The notes: generated by a model not told the origin, from the letters alone. Counted from the first letter of the stretch, positions 50,931 through 60,660 are shown. The stretch: 64,000 bases of DNA from Paenalicyclobacillus ferrooxydans (GCF_001399675.1 NZ_LJCO01000064.1:1-64000), one strand, 5' to 3'. Translations and numbers: made by a program.

Positions 50931-51428
50931 TTATCGATTGTCAGTGGCGTGCTTTGTATTTCCAGCCAACAGGTTTAGGATGTGGCTGAACATGGGAAGC
51001 ACTACCTCGAGGCACTCTTGAACAGCTTTGGGGCTCCCTGGCAAGGTTACGATGAGCGTCCCGTTGCGGGTTCCCACCACCTGTCTAGACAACATCGCAA
51101 ACGGTGTCTTCTTTAAGGATTCTTGGCGCATCGCCTCTGCCATCCCGGGAAGTGTCTTCTCAACGACTTCGAGGACCGCTTCAGGTGTCACGTCGCGGGG
51201 GGCGATCCCGGTGCCGCCTGTCGTGATAATCCCGGCGATCTCAGGGTTGTCGGCCCAGGCCCGCAGGTGATCCGCGATCTCCGTTTGTTCGTCGGGAACG
51301 GTGTCGCGGTACGAGACTTGGAATCCCGCCCCTTCAAGAATTTCAACAATCTTATCTCCGCTTGTATCAGGTTTTAGATTTCGGCTCACTGAATCACTAA
51401 CGGTCAATACGGCAAAAGTAGAGTGCAT
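50931..51428 (-). CDS. MoaB/MogA-family molybdopterin biosynthesis protein
   Basis: 165 aa from ATG 51428 (AGAGGTTGAGCGGG upstream; in-frame ATG 51449 is an alternative). Family blocks: FAVLTVSDSVSR, IITTGGTGIAPRDVTPEAV, the Mg/MPT-binding PGMAEAMRQESLK and LIVTLPGSPKAVQECLEVVLP. It adenylylates molybdopterin, the step before Mo insertion, or is a paralogue of that enzyme. It may support the Moco-fusion protein encoded at 10.2 kb. Divergent from the dienelactone hydrolase gene. Confidence 0.92.
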   Translation of the reverse strand: MHSTFAVLTVSDSVSRNLKPDTSGDKIVEILEGAGFQVSYRDTVPDEQTEIADHLRAWADNPEIAGIITTGGTGIAPRDVTPEAVLEVVEKTLPGMAEAMRQESLKKTPFAMLSRQVVGTRNGTLIVTLPGSPKAVQECLEVVLPMFSHILNLLAGNTKHATDNR

Positions 51429-51513
51429 CCCGCTCAACCTCTCTATCATAGATTCACTACACTGAGTGTAGCAGACCCTGAGCAAGGCCGCGAATGAAAG
51501 GAGAACAATCAAA

Positions 51514-52338
51514 ATGCCTTTGAACACAGGATGGATCAGATACGGAAAAGACGACCAGTACATCGGTTATGCTGCGAGGCCGGATCATGTTGATGGAACG
51601 CTGCCGGCTGTGATTGTGTTCCAAGAAATCTGGGGTGTCGATGAACACATCCAGGATGTGACGCGTCGCTTTGGCCAAGCAGGTTACGTTGCGTTCGCAC
51701 CGGATTTGTATGCGAGAAACGGGGAGCGTACAGCAGGGTTTCAAGCGGATCGCATTGAGGCTGTGAAACGCTTCCTTGAGGGCCTTACGCCCACTGCGTG
51801 GCACGATGCCGCAGAGCGCGACAAGGCACTGGCAGCTTTGCCAGGTAACCAGGGACAACTCGTTGGTGAAACCTTCTCGAAGCTGTTTGGTGGTCTCGAT
51901 ATGGACAATTACACGGAACAGATCGTTGAGACAGCGAGGTTCTTGCGCGAAGACTTTGAAGCATCGAAGGGCCAAAAGGCGGCCTCTGTAGGTTTTTGTA
52001 TGGGAGGCGCACTCTCTGCTCACCTGGCAGGGCACGACGCGAACCTCGCAGGGGCAGTCATATTCTATGGGCGGGCGCCAAAACAAGAAGTTTTGGAACG
52101 GATTGCGTGCCCTGTACGCGGATTTTTCGGGGAGTTGGACGTGCAGTTGACGCAGACCGTCCCTGCTTTTGCAGAGGCGATGAAGGCTGCTGACAAGGAT
52201 TTTGAGTACATCGTCTATGATGGCGCACATCATGCCTTTTTTAATGACACGAGGCGTTCTTACAATGTCGACGCGAGCCGTGATGCATTTACCAGAACCC
52301 TTGCGTTTTTCAACCAGCGACTCTCGAACGCGAACTAA
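51514..52338 (+). CDS. Dienelactone hydrolase family protein
   Basis: 274 aa. DLH fold with VIVFQEIWGVDEHIQDVTRRFGQAGYVAFAPDLYAR (the active-site Glu in QEIWG), nucleophile Cys in GFCMGGALS, acid in GELDVQLT and His in YDGAHHAFFND. It hydrolyses dienelactone or related enol-lactones or esters. GAAAGGAG upstream of the ATG. An insertion of about 25 residues near 90-115 is not typical. Confidence 0.93.
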   Translation: MPLNTGWIRYGKDDQYIGYAARPDHVDGTLPAVIVFQEIWGVDEHIQDVTRRFGQAGYVAFAPDLYARNGERTAGFQADRIEAVKRFLEGLTPTAWHDAAERDKALAALPGNQGQLVGETFSKLFGGLDMDNYTEQIVETARFLREDFEASKGQKAASVGFCMGGALSAHLAGHDANLAGAVIFYGRAPKQEVLERIACPVRGFFGELDVQLTQTVPAFAEAMKAADKDFEYIVYDGAHHAFFNDTRRSYNVDASRDAFTRTLAFFNQRLSNAN

Positions 52339-52376
52339 GGACCCCACGTGGAACGTTCTGTGGCCCCAGCTTGTCG

Positions 52377-52399
52377 GCCCGGCTTTAAGCCGGGCTTCT
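52377..52399 (+). terminator. Hairpin terminator after the DLH gene
   Basis: GCCCGGC (52377-52383) pairs with GCCGGGC (52389-52395), extended by TT/AA, followed by TTCTT. The rest of the 52339-52653 gap shows no gene. Confidence 0.7.
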
Positions 52400-52653
52400 T
52401 GGCTGGGCTGTCAGCCCTGTGAACCCATTCTGTTGGGAAAAACACCTCATATTGATCAGATTTCACAGTTTTCTCCTCGGTATATGTCACATTTTCATGA
52501 TCGTGCGCGTCTATTTTGGTGTACAATTTTGGAAGTGTGTTCATAGAGTTCTTCTGCGGCTTCTCTACTGTTTCTAGTAACTTCCCCGAAGCGGAATGCA
52601 AGTCGCCTCCTACCGACAGCTCGGTTCAAGCAGGCCGATTGGAGATGAATCAG

Positions 52654-55479
52654 ATGCGGAAATGTCCACGGAGTCAAAGTCGAATTTGGGTTCGAGTTGC
52701 CTTAACCTCTGCGCTGACAACCGCAGTTCTCAGCGGAGGTGCGGCGCTTGATCCGACATTCGCGCCAACAAGAGCCTATGCTGCAACAACCAATTCCGCA
52801 TCGGTAACAGGGATCGAAGACTATCGCTATGGTCCCCTGAATATCAACCAAACCTTGTGGCGCTATGTTCCGTATTTTGTTTCACAGAAGACAACCTTTT
52901 TTGGTATCTGGTATCTGCAACAGATGTTGAAAGACCAAGGGGTTCCATCCAACTGGGACGGACATTCACTGACTTTTACAGATCTGCCGACCATCGGTAC
53001 AAATGCAACCATCTCTGTGAATGGGTTCGCATTGCCCCAGGCAGCGTCTGTTGAATATCAAGGACATACATATGTGACAGCGAGCACGGTGCTCCAAGCA
53101 CTTGGTGGTTCGTCTCGTTACGACGCAACGTCAAGGACACTGTCCGTGTCCTATAACCCGTCCCAAGCATCCACTCAGTTGACCACTCAATCAACGATGT
53201 CAAATCAGACATCGAGCCCGTCAACGACTCAGTCAGGCATGCCAAATCAACCTGCCAGTCAATCTTCGAATCAAACACCAAGTCAGGCGTCAAGTTTGAG
53301 TGGGTCCTCGCTGGCGACAGTGGGAACGGAAGTCACACTTTTTGCACAGCATCCTGGCCGCCTCGATAATGCAAGTGACTTGACAGAGCCTTCGCTTGTC
53401 TGGCACAACATTCGTATTATCCCGAGCGGGGGAGGGACGAGCCCTGGTCAGGTGATTACGAAGTTATCACCGACAGGAAGTACGAGTCGAAGCCTCGCAG
53501 ATTCTGCCTCGGGTGATGTGTCGGTGGGCGGCGCAACGTGGCGAACGGTTCCTATCGTGGTGGATAACAACACCACCTTCTTTGGGATCTGGTATTTACA
53601 ACAGTTGCTCTCAGAGCATGGGATTCATTCAAGCTGGAATGGAAAAGCTCTGACTGTATCGAACCTGCCAAAAGTAGTTTCGAATGGAACCATCAAGGTG
53701 GGGCAAACAACAAAGCCGTCAACCCTTATCCTCTACAATGGACGAGTCCTGATGCCGTTGTCTGCTCTGTCGGGGATGGGAATCTCTGTCTTGGAAGACG
53801 CTGCTTCTCAGAGCATAAATATTCGTACAAGCAATGCAAACCTCAGAGTCCAGGGGACACTAACGACGTCAGCAAACCACCCCGCCGCTGGACTCGTTGC
53901 AATTCAAGACGCAGAGGGTAACGTCCAGGTCGTCACCGCAGGCAGTGATGGAAGCTTTTCTGCCCAGGTCTCACGGTTTGGCAGTTCAGTCATTGGTGTA
54001 AGAACTCCTGATGAAGGTTGGATCGGTGAGGATGTTCCACTGACGCCTGGCAACGCAAGCCATGTCAGTGTCGCAGCAGAGCAGAGTATGGTAACTCTGC
54101 ATGGTCAAGTTGCGTTTGCCACGAGGGCAACCTATCCGGTTGTGCAGGTATCTGTTCGAAATGTCATTACACACGCACATTATTATGCAACTGTCCAGCC
54201 GGATGGCTCGTTTACCATGACCGTGCCAGTGGGGGCCTACGAAGCTTTTGCACTGGTGACAAATGAAGATGCGTTGTTTATCCTGCAGAACTTCCTCGCT
54301 GGTCCAGCCAGCAGCAACCTGGTCATTCACGCGCCAACATTGCCGACGGGGGAAGAGGTTTCATCGCTGCATGCGACAGTTCAGACCACTGACAGTAATG
54401 TGACCCCTGAGGCGCTGCAGTCGGTCGACAACCTGTTTGAACATGTCTATCAAGAGACAGTCGCCAGTGAAGGCATTACACCTGTTCAGAAGATGAATAT
54501 TCATCTCTATGGGTCTATCAACGCCTACCAACAACATTATCTGAACGAGGGTTACGGCAAGTCAGATGCACAAGCCATCGCGGAGCAATCAGTTGCCTCC
54601 GAAGAAGGGACAAATACCATTAATATCTTGATGCCGACATTATCGACGGTAGATGGACTAAACATCCTTGCACATGAATTTACGCATGCACTAACCGCGC
54701 AAGTCAGTCAGAAGATCCCGAGCTGGGCGAATGAAGGCGGAGCGTGGACACAGGGCGTGAATGCCGAAACAGACCAGAGCCCGTCCTCCATGCTGAAGCA
54801 AGGCATACAGTGGAACGAGTGGGTCGACATTGTCGCGCATCAGCAGAGCAACACCTTACTTCCGCTCGGTCAAGCGAGTTCGCTCGCGGGCAACTATAAC
54901 GTAGAGGCACAGGACTATTTCGCGGTTCAACAGTTGGTCGGACAGTTCGGTTGGCCGAAGTTTATGAAGTACGTCCGAGCTATCGATCACGATGCAAATG
55001 CCTTTTCCGATACCTTTGGAGAGTCGTTTTCTACCTTCTCACAGCATGTAACAGCGGTATTGAAAAAGGATGCGGCTGGGACATCGAGGGGATTCAACGT
55101 CAGCTTGCGGACGCTTCCGAACGGACCGCATCAGATTTATTTCATCAGCCCTTCCGGGCAACGTTTTTTGGTGAGCGGGCTCGAGCCAAACCAGTCCTAT
55201 ACTTTTGCGTGCAATGCAGATGGTACGGTGACAGCACCAAATAGTCTGACTGTGACGTCCGTGTCCGGGATTCCCGTAGCAGTGCAAGGAGACTGGTTTG
55301 TCGGCAGTGGAGGCAGCGGTACAAGTCAAAACCGACAGGAGTTCGATCTCGTTGACGAGTTCGGTTTGCCGTTTCTTGACGAAGTTATCCTATACGCCAA
55401 AGGCGGCAGTGTGGAACACGTGTACCCTGCAACCGCGATTCCGAACGGCATTGAGATGATTTCGGTTGCTCAGAAGTGA
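52654..55479 (+). CDS. Large secreted HExTH metallopeptidase-like protein with duplicated FFGIWYLQQ modules
   Basis: 941 aa from ATG 52654 (GGAG 9 nt upstream; ATG 52645 abuts that site). Signal peptide ending near AYAA. Two modules of about 105 residues (around 55-170 and 285-395), each with TTFFGIWYLQQ(M/L)L, then G-(V/I)-x-S-x-W-x-G-x-x-LT and a tail like the copper-amine-oxidase N-terminal (stalk) domain. A Ser/Thr/Gln-rich linker lies between them, then Ig/carboxypeptidase-regulatory-like beta regions. Residues 674-678 are HEFTH with WANEGGAW 15 residues later (third zinc ligand Glu), a gluzincin of the peptidase MA type. It probably acts on wall or extracellular proteins. A shorter relative lies at 58.0 kb. 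Confidence 0.85.
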   Translation: MRKCPRSQSRIWVRVALTSALTTAVLSGGAALDPTFAPTRAYAATTNSASVTGIEDYRYGPLNINQTLWRYVPYFVSQKTTFFGIWYLQQMLKDQGVPSNWDGHSLTFTDLPTIGTNATISVNGFALPQAASVEYQGHTYVTASTVLQALGGSSRYDATSRTLSVSYNPSQASTQLTTQSTMSNQTSSPSTTQSGMPNQPASQSSNQTPSQASSLSGSSLATVGTEVTLFAQHPGRLDNASDLTEPSLVWHNIRIIPSGGGTSPGQVITKLSPTGSTSRSLADSASGDVSVGGATWRTVPIVVDNNTTFFGIWYLQQLLSEHGIHSSWNGKALTVSNLPKVVSNGTIKVGQTTKPSTLILYNGRVLMPLSALSGMGISVLEDAASQSINIRTSNANLRVQGTLTTSANHPAAGLVAIQDAEGNVQVVTAGSDGSFSAQVSRFGSSVIGVRTPDEGWIGEDVPLTPGNASHVSVAAEQSMVTLHGQVAFATRATYPVVQVSVRNVITHAHYYATVQPDGSFTMTVPVGAYEAFALVTNEDALFILQNFLAGPASSNLVIHAPTLPTGEEVSSLHATVQTTDSNVTPEALQSVDNLFEHVYQETVASEGITPVQKMNIHLYGSINAYQQHYLNEGYGKSDAQAIAEQSVASEEGTNTINILMPTLSTVDGLNILAHEFTHALTAQVSQKIPSWANEGGAWTQGVNAETDQSPSSMLKQGIQWNEWVDIVAHQQSNTLLPLGQASSLAGNYNVEAQDYFAVQQLVGQFGWPKFMKYVRAIDHDANAFSDTFGESFSTFSQHVTAVLKKDAAGTSRGFNVSLRTLPNGPHQIYFISPSGQRFLVSGLEPNQSYTFACNADGTVTAPNSLTVTSVSGIPVAVQGDWFVGSGGSGTSQNRQEFDLVDEFGLPFLDEVILYAKGGSVEHVYPATAIPNGIEMISVAQK

Positions 55480-55592
55480 AGAGGCCAGCGAGCCTATATC
55501 CACTGATCTCCATCCAGTGATCTCCATCCAGTGATCAATGAGACTAAAAACTGACACAATGGATTTTAATAAAAACATCTCGTGAGGGGGCA

Positions 55593-57359
55593 ATGAATGT
55601 GTCCGATGATGCACGCACATTGTATTCATATTGGGTCAGTCAATCAGATTTACCGAGTGATCTAGCTGCGGAACTGCAATCCATTTCAGGCGATGATGCT
55701 GCAATTCTTGACAGGTTCTACCGAGACCTGGAGTTTGGCACAGGGGGGCTCCGGGGCGTCCTCGGAGCGGGCACGAACCGGATGAACATCTATACGGTTC
55801 GTAAAGCAACCGTAGGGTTCGGCAGATATATCCTCGAACAAGCTCAGCGCAAAAATGCTGCGTTGCCGAAGTGCGTGGTAGGATACGATTGCCGAAGGAT
55901 GTCGCGGGAGTTCGCTGTTGAGGTAGGACTCGTGCTTGCAAAGCTTGGTATTACGACGTATGTGTTTGAGCACCTTTGCCCAACGCCTGAGCTCTCGTTT
56001 GCCGTCCGACAATTGCAAGCTCAAGGCGGCATCATGATAACGGCAAGTCATAATCCGCCTGAGTATAACGGGTACAAGGTCTACGATGAGAACGGTTGTC
56101 AGGTGCTTCCGGATGATGCTGCGCGCATTACGGCACTGATTGAGCAGACGGGCAGTCTGTTTGACATTCCCGTGATGGCGCTTGAGGAAGCAGAGGCGTG
56201 CGGTCGATTTCAGTGGGTTGGAGACGCCATTGATACAGCCTATACCACGCGTGTTGTCGAGACCATCCACCTTGGGGAACTCGGGGCAACGGATCGCGAT
56301 CGTGTAAAAATCGTCTACACGCCATTACATGGAACCGGGAATCTGCCCGTCAGATCGGTACTCGCACAAGCAGGCTATAAGGATGTGTTCGTCGTACCGG
56401 AGCAGGCCGAGCCGGATGGAGAATTTTCGACCGTGAAGAGTCCCAATCCGGAGGAAGCTGCAGCATTGGCGATGTCCGTCGAGCTTGCCAAGAGTAAAGG
56501 GGCGGACATCGCGATGGGGACAGATCCGGATGCCGATCGCGTTGGCATCGCGGCGCGGGATCAAGACGGGGAGTACCATTTGTTGTCCGGTAACCAGGTT
56601 GGCGGGTTGTTGGTAGACTTCGTGTTACAGCGAAGGCGTGCGACGGGAAAACTGCCTTCGGACGGGATTGTGCTGAAGACGATTGTGACATCTGAACTTG
56701 GTGCAGCATCAGCAAGGAAACTTGGGGTACAGGTAGAAGATACGCTGACGGGCTTCAAGTACATCGGAGACCGCATCGCGCACTATGAACAAGCCGGCAC
56801 AGGAACGTTCTTGTTTGGCTACGAAGAGAGTTATGGCTACTTAGCTGAAGGATTTGTGCGCGACAAAGACGCCGTTCAAACTTGCCTGTTGATTGCTGAG
56901 ATGACGGCGTTTTACAAGCAAAAAGGTTGGACGCTGTTAGATGCGCTTCAGGATTTGTATCGTCGTGTCGGATATTTTGAGGAGCGGCTCATCAGCGCCA
57001 CTTTGCCTGGGCTTGAAGGTGTGCAGAAGATTCGAGATTTGATGACTGGACTTCGCAAGGACGGATTGAATGTAGCAGGTATGACGCTCGCGACGGTTGA
57101 GGACTACGAGTCTGGTACAAGGACATGGACGCCAGATGCTGATGGACGCGAAACGCCGACTGAGCGCCTGACACTGCCGCAAGCAGATGTGCTGAAGTAT
57201 ATTTTTACGGACGGATCTTGGCTAGCTGCAAGGCCTTCTGGTACCGAGCCGAAGATCAAGTTTTATGTGGGAGCTAAAGGGCTCTCACAGGAGAACTGCT
57301 TCGACGCAGTAACAAGACTTTGCGCGGCGGTTGAGGACATCTTGCAGGCTGTTCGATAG
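55593..57359 (+). CDS. pgcA: Phospho-sugar mutase (alpha-phosphoglucomutase, PgcA-like)
   Basis: 588 aa, the length of B. subtilis PgcA. FGTGGLRGVLGAGTNRMN near residue 48, the phosphoserine loop MITASHNPPEYNGYK, metal loop GTDPDADRVGI, sugar loop FGYEESYGYL and phosphate-binding loop ARPSGTEPKIKFY. It interconverts glucose-6-P and glucose-1-P, supplying UDP-glucose for glycolipids and wall polymers. GAGGGGG precedes the ATG. Monocistronic. Confidence 0.95.
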   Translation: MNVSDDARTLYSYWVSQSDLPSDLAAELQSISGDDAAILDRFYRDLEFGTGGLRGVLGAGTNRMNIYTVRKATVGFGRYILEQAQRKNAALPKCVVGYDCRRMSREFAVEVGLVLAKLGITTYVFEHLCPTPELSFAVRQLQAQGGIMITASHNPPEYNGYKVYDENGCQVLPDDAARITALIEQTGSLFDIPVMALEEAEACGRFQWVGDAIDTAYTTRVVETIHLGELGATDRDRVKIVYTPLHGTGNLPVRSVLAQAGYKDVFVVPEQAEPDGEFSTVKSPNPEEAAALAMSVELAKSKGADIAMGTDPDADRVGIAARDQDGEYHLLSGNQVGGLLVDFVLQRRRATGKLPSDGIVLKTIVTSELGAASARKLGVQVEDTLTGFKYIGDRIAHYEQAGTGTFLFGYEESYGYLAEGFVRDKDAVQTCLLIAEMTAFYKQKGWTLLDALQDLYRRVGYFEERLISATLPGLEGVQKIRDLMTGLRKDGLNVAGMTLATVEDYESGTRTWTPDADGRETPTERLTLPQADVLKYIFTDGSWLAARPSGTEPKIKFYVGAKGLSQENCFDAVTRLCAAVEDILQAVR

Positions 57360-57473
57360 GGGCTGTTCGGAAGCTGATTCTGTCGAGGTTTGACGGGCCC
57401 ACTTCACTCACACAATGGGGAGTGGGTCTTGCTTTGCGCTATTTCGGCACGGTTCGGGGGGTTTCGACAATCA

Positions 57474-57502
57474 ACAAATAAAAACGCCCCTCGACGGGGC
57501 GC
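57474..57502 (-). terminator. Terminator of the cold-shock gene
   Basis: On the minus strand, GCGCCCC and GGGGCG (57501-57496 and 57490-57485) enclose GTCGA and run into TTTTTATTTG. It lies 24 nt past the csp stop codon. Confidence 0.9.
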
Positions 57503-57525
57503 TTCACTTTGGTGGTTGTCGTTTC

Positions 57526-57726
57526 TTACAGCTTGGTTACGTTGGCAGCCTGAGGACCACGTTGGCCTTCAACGATCTCAAACTCAACACGCTGTCCTTC
57601 TTCGAGCGTACGGAAACCGTCGCCAAGGATAGCGGTGTAGTGTACGAATACATCGTTGCCGCCTTCGACCTGGATGAAACCGTAGCCCTTTTCTGCATTG
57701 AACCACTTTACTGTACCTTGTTGCAC
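57526..57726 (-). CDS. Cold shock protein (CspA/CspB family)
   Basis: 66 aa OB-fold. [16 protein letters not shown] (RNP1 KGYGFI), DVFVHYTAI (RNP2) and the C-terminal [10 protein letters not shown] are canonical. It binds single-stranded RNA/DNA and acts as an RNA chaperone in the cytosol. GTG start with GGAGG 8 nt upstream. A promoter about 120 nt before the start gives the long leader expected of cold-inducible csp genes. Confidence 0.97.
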   Translation of the reverse strand: MQQGTVKWFNAEKGYGFIQVEGGNDVFVHYTAILGDGFRTLEEGQRVEFEIVEGQRGPQAANVTKL

Positions 57727-57850
57727 AAGAAATGCCTCCTACTTTAAGTACCATGACTCAGGCCGTTGTACCTTCGTACTGCTCACTGCTGTACACATGT
57801 ACTGCGCTTCCATGCATCATCGTACTTGCGTGAATTTTACTTCGACATTA

Positions 57851-57879
57851 ACTCTAACACGCGAAAAATGCAATGTCAA
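57851..57879 (-). promoter_or_regulatory. Sigma-A type promoter of the cold-shock gene
   Basis: On the minus strand, TTGACA (57879-57874), a 17-bp spacer and TAGAGT (57856-57851). Transcription would begin near 57844, giving a leader of roughly 118 nt before the GTG codon. Confidence 0.72.
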
Positions 57880-58009
57880 GGTGAGACCATAATCGACTGT
57901 TCAATATGTGTCTCTTGCAAAGACACGTTTCAAGTTTGCCCAAAACGGGTTACACTGACACCTAGGGGATTGCGTTTCTCAGGAAGGCATGGAGGGAGTG
58001 GAGACCCAC

Positions 58010-59533
58010 ATGGGGAAACAAACGGATCGTATCTTTCATCTGACGGTAGCAGCGTTGGCAATTACCCTGTCTGCGGTTTCGCTCGGAACCATGGTCTATC
58101 AGCGCAACCCAGGGTGGGTTCACCAGTGGGTCAAGCAGTCTGTGCCGAGCAACTTGGTGCAACCGAGTCAAAAGACCCCGTCGTCAGGTCCAGCTGCGGT
58201 ACAAAAACCAGGTGTGTCCAAAACGGCGCCTGACAAACGAACGTCTACCGTCACAGGGCAGACCAAAACCGGGACTTCAGCATCAGATGTGGCTTATAAG
58301 CCGCAATATCACACATCCAACAACGCAATGCTCATACAGGTCAAAGGTGTTGGACAAGACGTAACAACTGCTGACCTCCAGAACGTACAAAATACCCTCA
58401 AGAAGTATAATATCGTGAATCTCGTTTCACAGTCATTGCAAATGAATGTGTACCAAGCGGTGTATATCTTGGTTGCCAAGACGCCAGCCGACTATCAGCA
58501 GGCGCTCTCTCGTCTTGGGGTCTCAACTCACGATGCGAAGCAATTCACCCTCGATACTGGTGGGTTTACCCAAGGCGATACAATTATTATTCCGCTCTAC
58601 CAGAATACGACAACTCCGGATCTCGCGAATTCGCTGTGTCATGAACTGACGCATGCCTTTCTGAACGCCAATGTCGGGAACTTCCCGAGCTGGATGAATG
58701 AAGGGCTTGCCGTGACAAACGGCATGCACGCACAAGCGTTGGCGGAAAGTAATGTGGAATACGCCGGCTACGCTCGGCAAATGGCTGAGAGTATTTTGGA
58801 TGCCGAGAAGAATGGCACGCTTCAACCCTTGGTGGCAAACGAAGCCAAAGTCTTGGCTGGTACGGCTTCCTATGACCTGGAACTGCAAGATTGGCTTGCG
58901 GTGCGTGATTTGATTGCCACCAAAGGGTACAATGCCTTTTCCGATTATTTTTATCGCCTGAATTTAGGCGAGAGCCAATCAACGGCCTTCGTCCGGTCAT
59001 TCGGAGTCAGTGAGCAGGCTTTCAACACGGCGTTTACAAATCAACTGCGTGTTGCCGCCAGCAGCCCGAATGACGCGGTCAGCATCGAGTTTTCGATTCC
59101 ATCAAGTTATCAAGGAGACATCCGCTTTTTGCAGCACGGAACGACTACATGGACCGGTTTTCAAGCGAATGCTGGTATCACAACAATTAACATTGCGAAC
59201 GATGGATCGCTTTCTCCGGCAACGCAGTTGACTGCGCCTATTCAGGATTCCAATCCGGCGGATCCAGCTACACTCTATATCAATCTCGATCCGGTGAATC
59301 CGCTCACGTACAACGGGCAACAGGTGAGAAACTCTGGGTTCGCGATTGACTACCACTACGGCTTGTACGGTTATGTCAATTCGTGGATTACGCTGCAAAA
59401 CGGCAAATCCCTGTATTTCCATGGCCCTTCGCTGTTCGGGGTGACGCTCATGAATATTCAGGAGCAAAACCCGAATCAGTGGCTTGTCGGTTTGATGTCA
59501 CCACCTGCAATCTCTGGTTTCACGAGTAGCTGA
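58010..59533 (+). CDS. Membrane-anchored HExTH metallopeptidase-like protein
   Basis: 507 aa from ATG 58010 (GTGGAG 6 nt upstream; ATG 57989 overlaps the GGAGGGAG site). One N-terminal membrane helix (IFHLTVAALAITLSAVSLGTMVYQ) probably stays uncleaved, followed by a Ser/Thr/Lys/Pro stalk. The catalytic part has HELTHAF (residues 211-215 HELTH) and, at the same 15-residue spacing as in the 52.6-kb protein, WMNEGLAV. After it comes LELQDWLAVRDLIATKGYNAFSDYF, parallel to the larger protein's VEAQDYFAVQQLVGQFGWPKFMKY. The C-terminal 190 residues look beta-rich. It would act outside the membrane. Target unknown. Confidence 0.85.
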   Translation: MGKQTDRIFHLTVAALAITLSAVSLGTMVYQRNPGWVHQWVKQSVPSNLVQPSQKTPSSGPAAVQKPGVSKTAPDKRTSTVTGQTKTGTSASDVAYKPQYHTSNNAMLIQVKGVGQDVTTADLQNVQNTLKKYNIVNLVSQSLQMNVYQAVYILVAKTPADYQQALSRLGVSTHDAKQFTLDTGGFTQGDTIIIPLYQNTTTPDLANSLCHELTHAFLNANVGNFPSWMNEGLAVTNGMHAQALAESNVEYAGYARQMAESILDAEKNGTLQPLVANEAKVLAGTASYDLELQDWLAVRDLIATKGYNAFSDYFYRLNLGESQSTAFVRSFGVSEQAFNTAFTNQLRVAASSPNDAVSIEFSIPSSYQGDIRFLQHGTTTWTGFQANAGITTINIANDGSLSPATQLTAPIQDSNPADPATLYINLDPVNPLTYNGQQVRNSGFAIDYHYGLYGYVNSWITLQNGKSLYFHGPSLFGVTLMNIQEQNPNQWLVGLMSPPAISGFTSS

Positions 59534-59617
59534 AACCGGATTTAACTTGTGCAGTCTCTGGCGGTAAACGCTTGGTTACTTGAAAGTCCTGCATGCGAAC
59601 AGAACGAATGGGTCCAG

Positions 59618-59660
59618 CACGTTCGCTCATCCCATAAACTCGTTTTGGCCTGCGAACGTG
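59618..59660. other. 9-bp inverted repeat CACGTTCGC/GCGAACGTG with a 25-nt loop
   Basis: 59618-59626 pairs with 59652-59660 in the 237-bp gap before the tagA-like gene. No T tract; a regulatory dyad or weak hairpin. Nothing else is seen in the gap. Confidence 0.35.
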
Positions 59661-59770
59661 TATGGCGAGTGCAGCCTACTTGAGGATTTTGCGCTGTGTC
59701 ATTACAATCGGTGACAGAATCTGTCCAAGTATCGGGTTAAACCGCTGCCTGAACAAACGGGGGACCTGAC

Positions 59771-60538
59771 GTGGCAACCTATCTGAATGATCCAGGACGA
59801 GCACTTCGTGTGCAGATTCTTGGCATGCGTTTTGATGTTTTGACAAATGTGGAAGCGGTCGAGCAGATTTTAATGTGGATAGAAGAGCGTTCTCGCCGCA
59901 TGGTAATCACCGCCGGGCCCGAATTCGTCATGATGACGAAGCGGGATGATGAACTGCGGCGCATTGCACATGTGGCCGATCTCGTTACACCAGACGGAAT
60001 CGGCGTGGTCTGGGCTGCACGGCGTCAAGGCGTCCAAGTGGCGGAACGCGTGACAGGTGTGGAACTGGTGCATCAGCTCCTGCGGACAGCGTCGGATCGT
60101 AAACAGCCGCTTCGCGTGTTTATGCTCGGGGCAACGGATGAATCCTTGTCACGGGCGCTTGAAGCATTGCATGCGGAGTATCCGATGCACACCTTTGCCG
60201 GCCGTAACGGATATTTTCAGTCCGAGGATACTGCAGCCATCTTGGCGGAAGTCGAGGCGTTCAGTCCTCAAGTTTGGCTCGTTGGACTGGGCCAACCAAG
60301 ACAAGAACGTTTCATCTACAACGCCCTCGGAAAACTGCCAGGATGTGTCGCTATCGGCGTTGGTGGAAGCATTGATGTGTGGGGCGGAACGGTAAAACGT
60401 GCCCCGGACCTGGTGCAGAAACTAAATGTCGAGTGGTTGTACCGCTTAGTTCGTCAACCGAGCCGATTCAAGCGCCAGCTGGCGCTGCCAAAGTTCGCTT
60501 GGCAGGTGATTCGAAGGGGAAATACTTCGGACAACTAA
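59771..60538 (+). CDS. WecG/TagA/CpsF family glycosyltransferase
   Basis: 255 aa. Family blocks: ILGMRFDVLTNVEAVEQIL, VITAGPEFVMMTKRDDELRRIAHVADLVTPDGIGVVWAARRQG (TPDG substrate loop), ERVTGVELVHQLL, and WLVGLGQPRQERFIYN with VGGSIDVWGGTVKRAPD. TagA adds N-acetylmannosamine to the lipid-linked GlcNAc in wall teichoic acid linkage-unit synthesis; WecG is the enterobacterial counterpart. Peripheral at the inner membrane face. GTG start with ACGGGGGAC upstream. No other teichoic acid genes in the window. Confidence 0.93.
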   Translation: MATYLNDPGRALRVQILGMRFDVLTNVEAVEQILMWIEERSRRMVITAGPEFVMMTKRDDELRRIAHVADLVTPDGIGVVWAARRQGVQVAERVTGVELVHQLLRTASDRKQPLRVFMLGATDESLSRALEALHAEYPMHTFAGRNGYFQSEDTAAILAEVEAFSPQVWLVGLGQPRQERFIYNALGKLPGCVAIGVGGSIDVWGGTVKRAPDLVQKLNVEWLYRLVRQPSRFKRQLALPKFAWQVIRRGNTSDN

Positions 60539-60660
60539 CCAAGATCTTCACGTGTCGCCTAGGCCTGACTAGACGGCCAAATTGTTTGCAGGGTACTTGT
60601 CATGGATGCGCGCACACTACCTCTTGTCCGCTAACGGGTGATACAAGCGGGTTTCGACAA

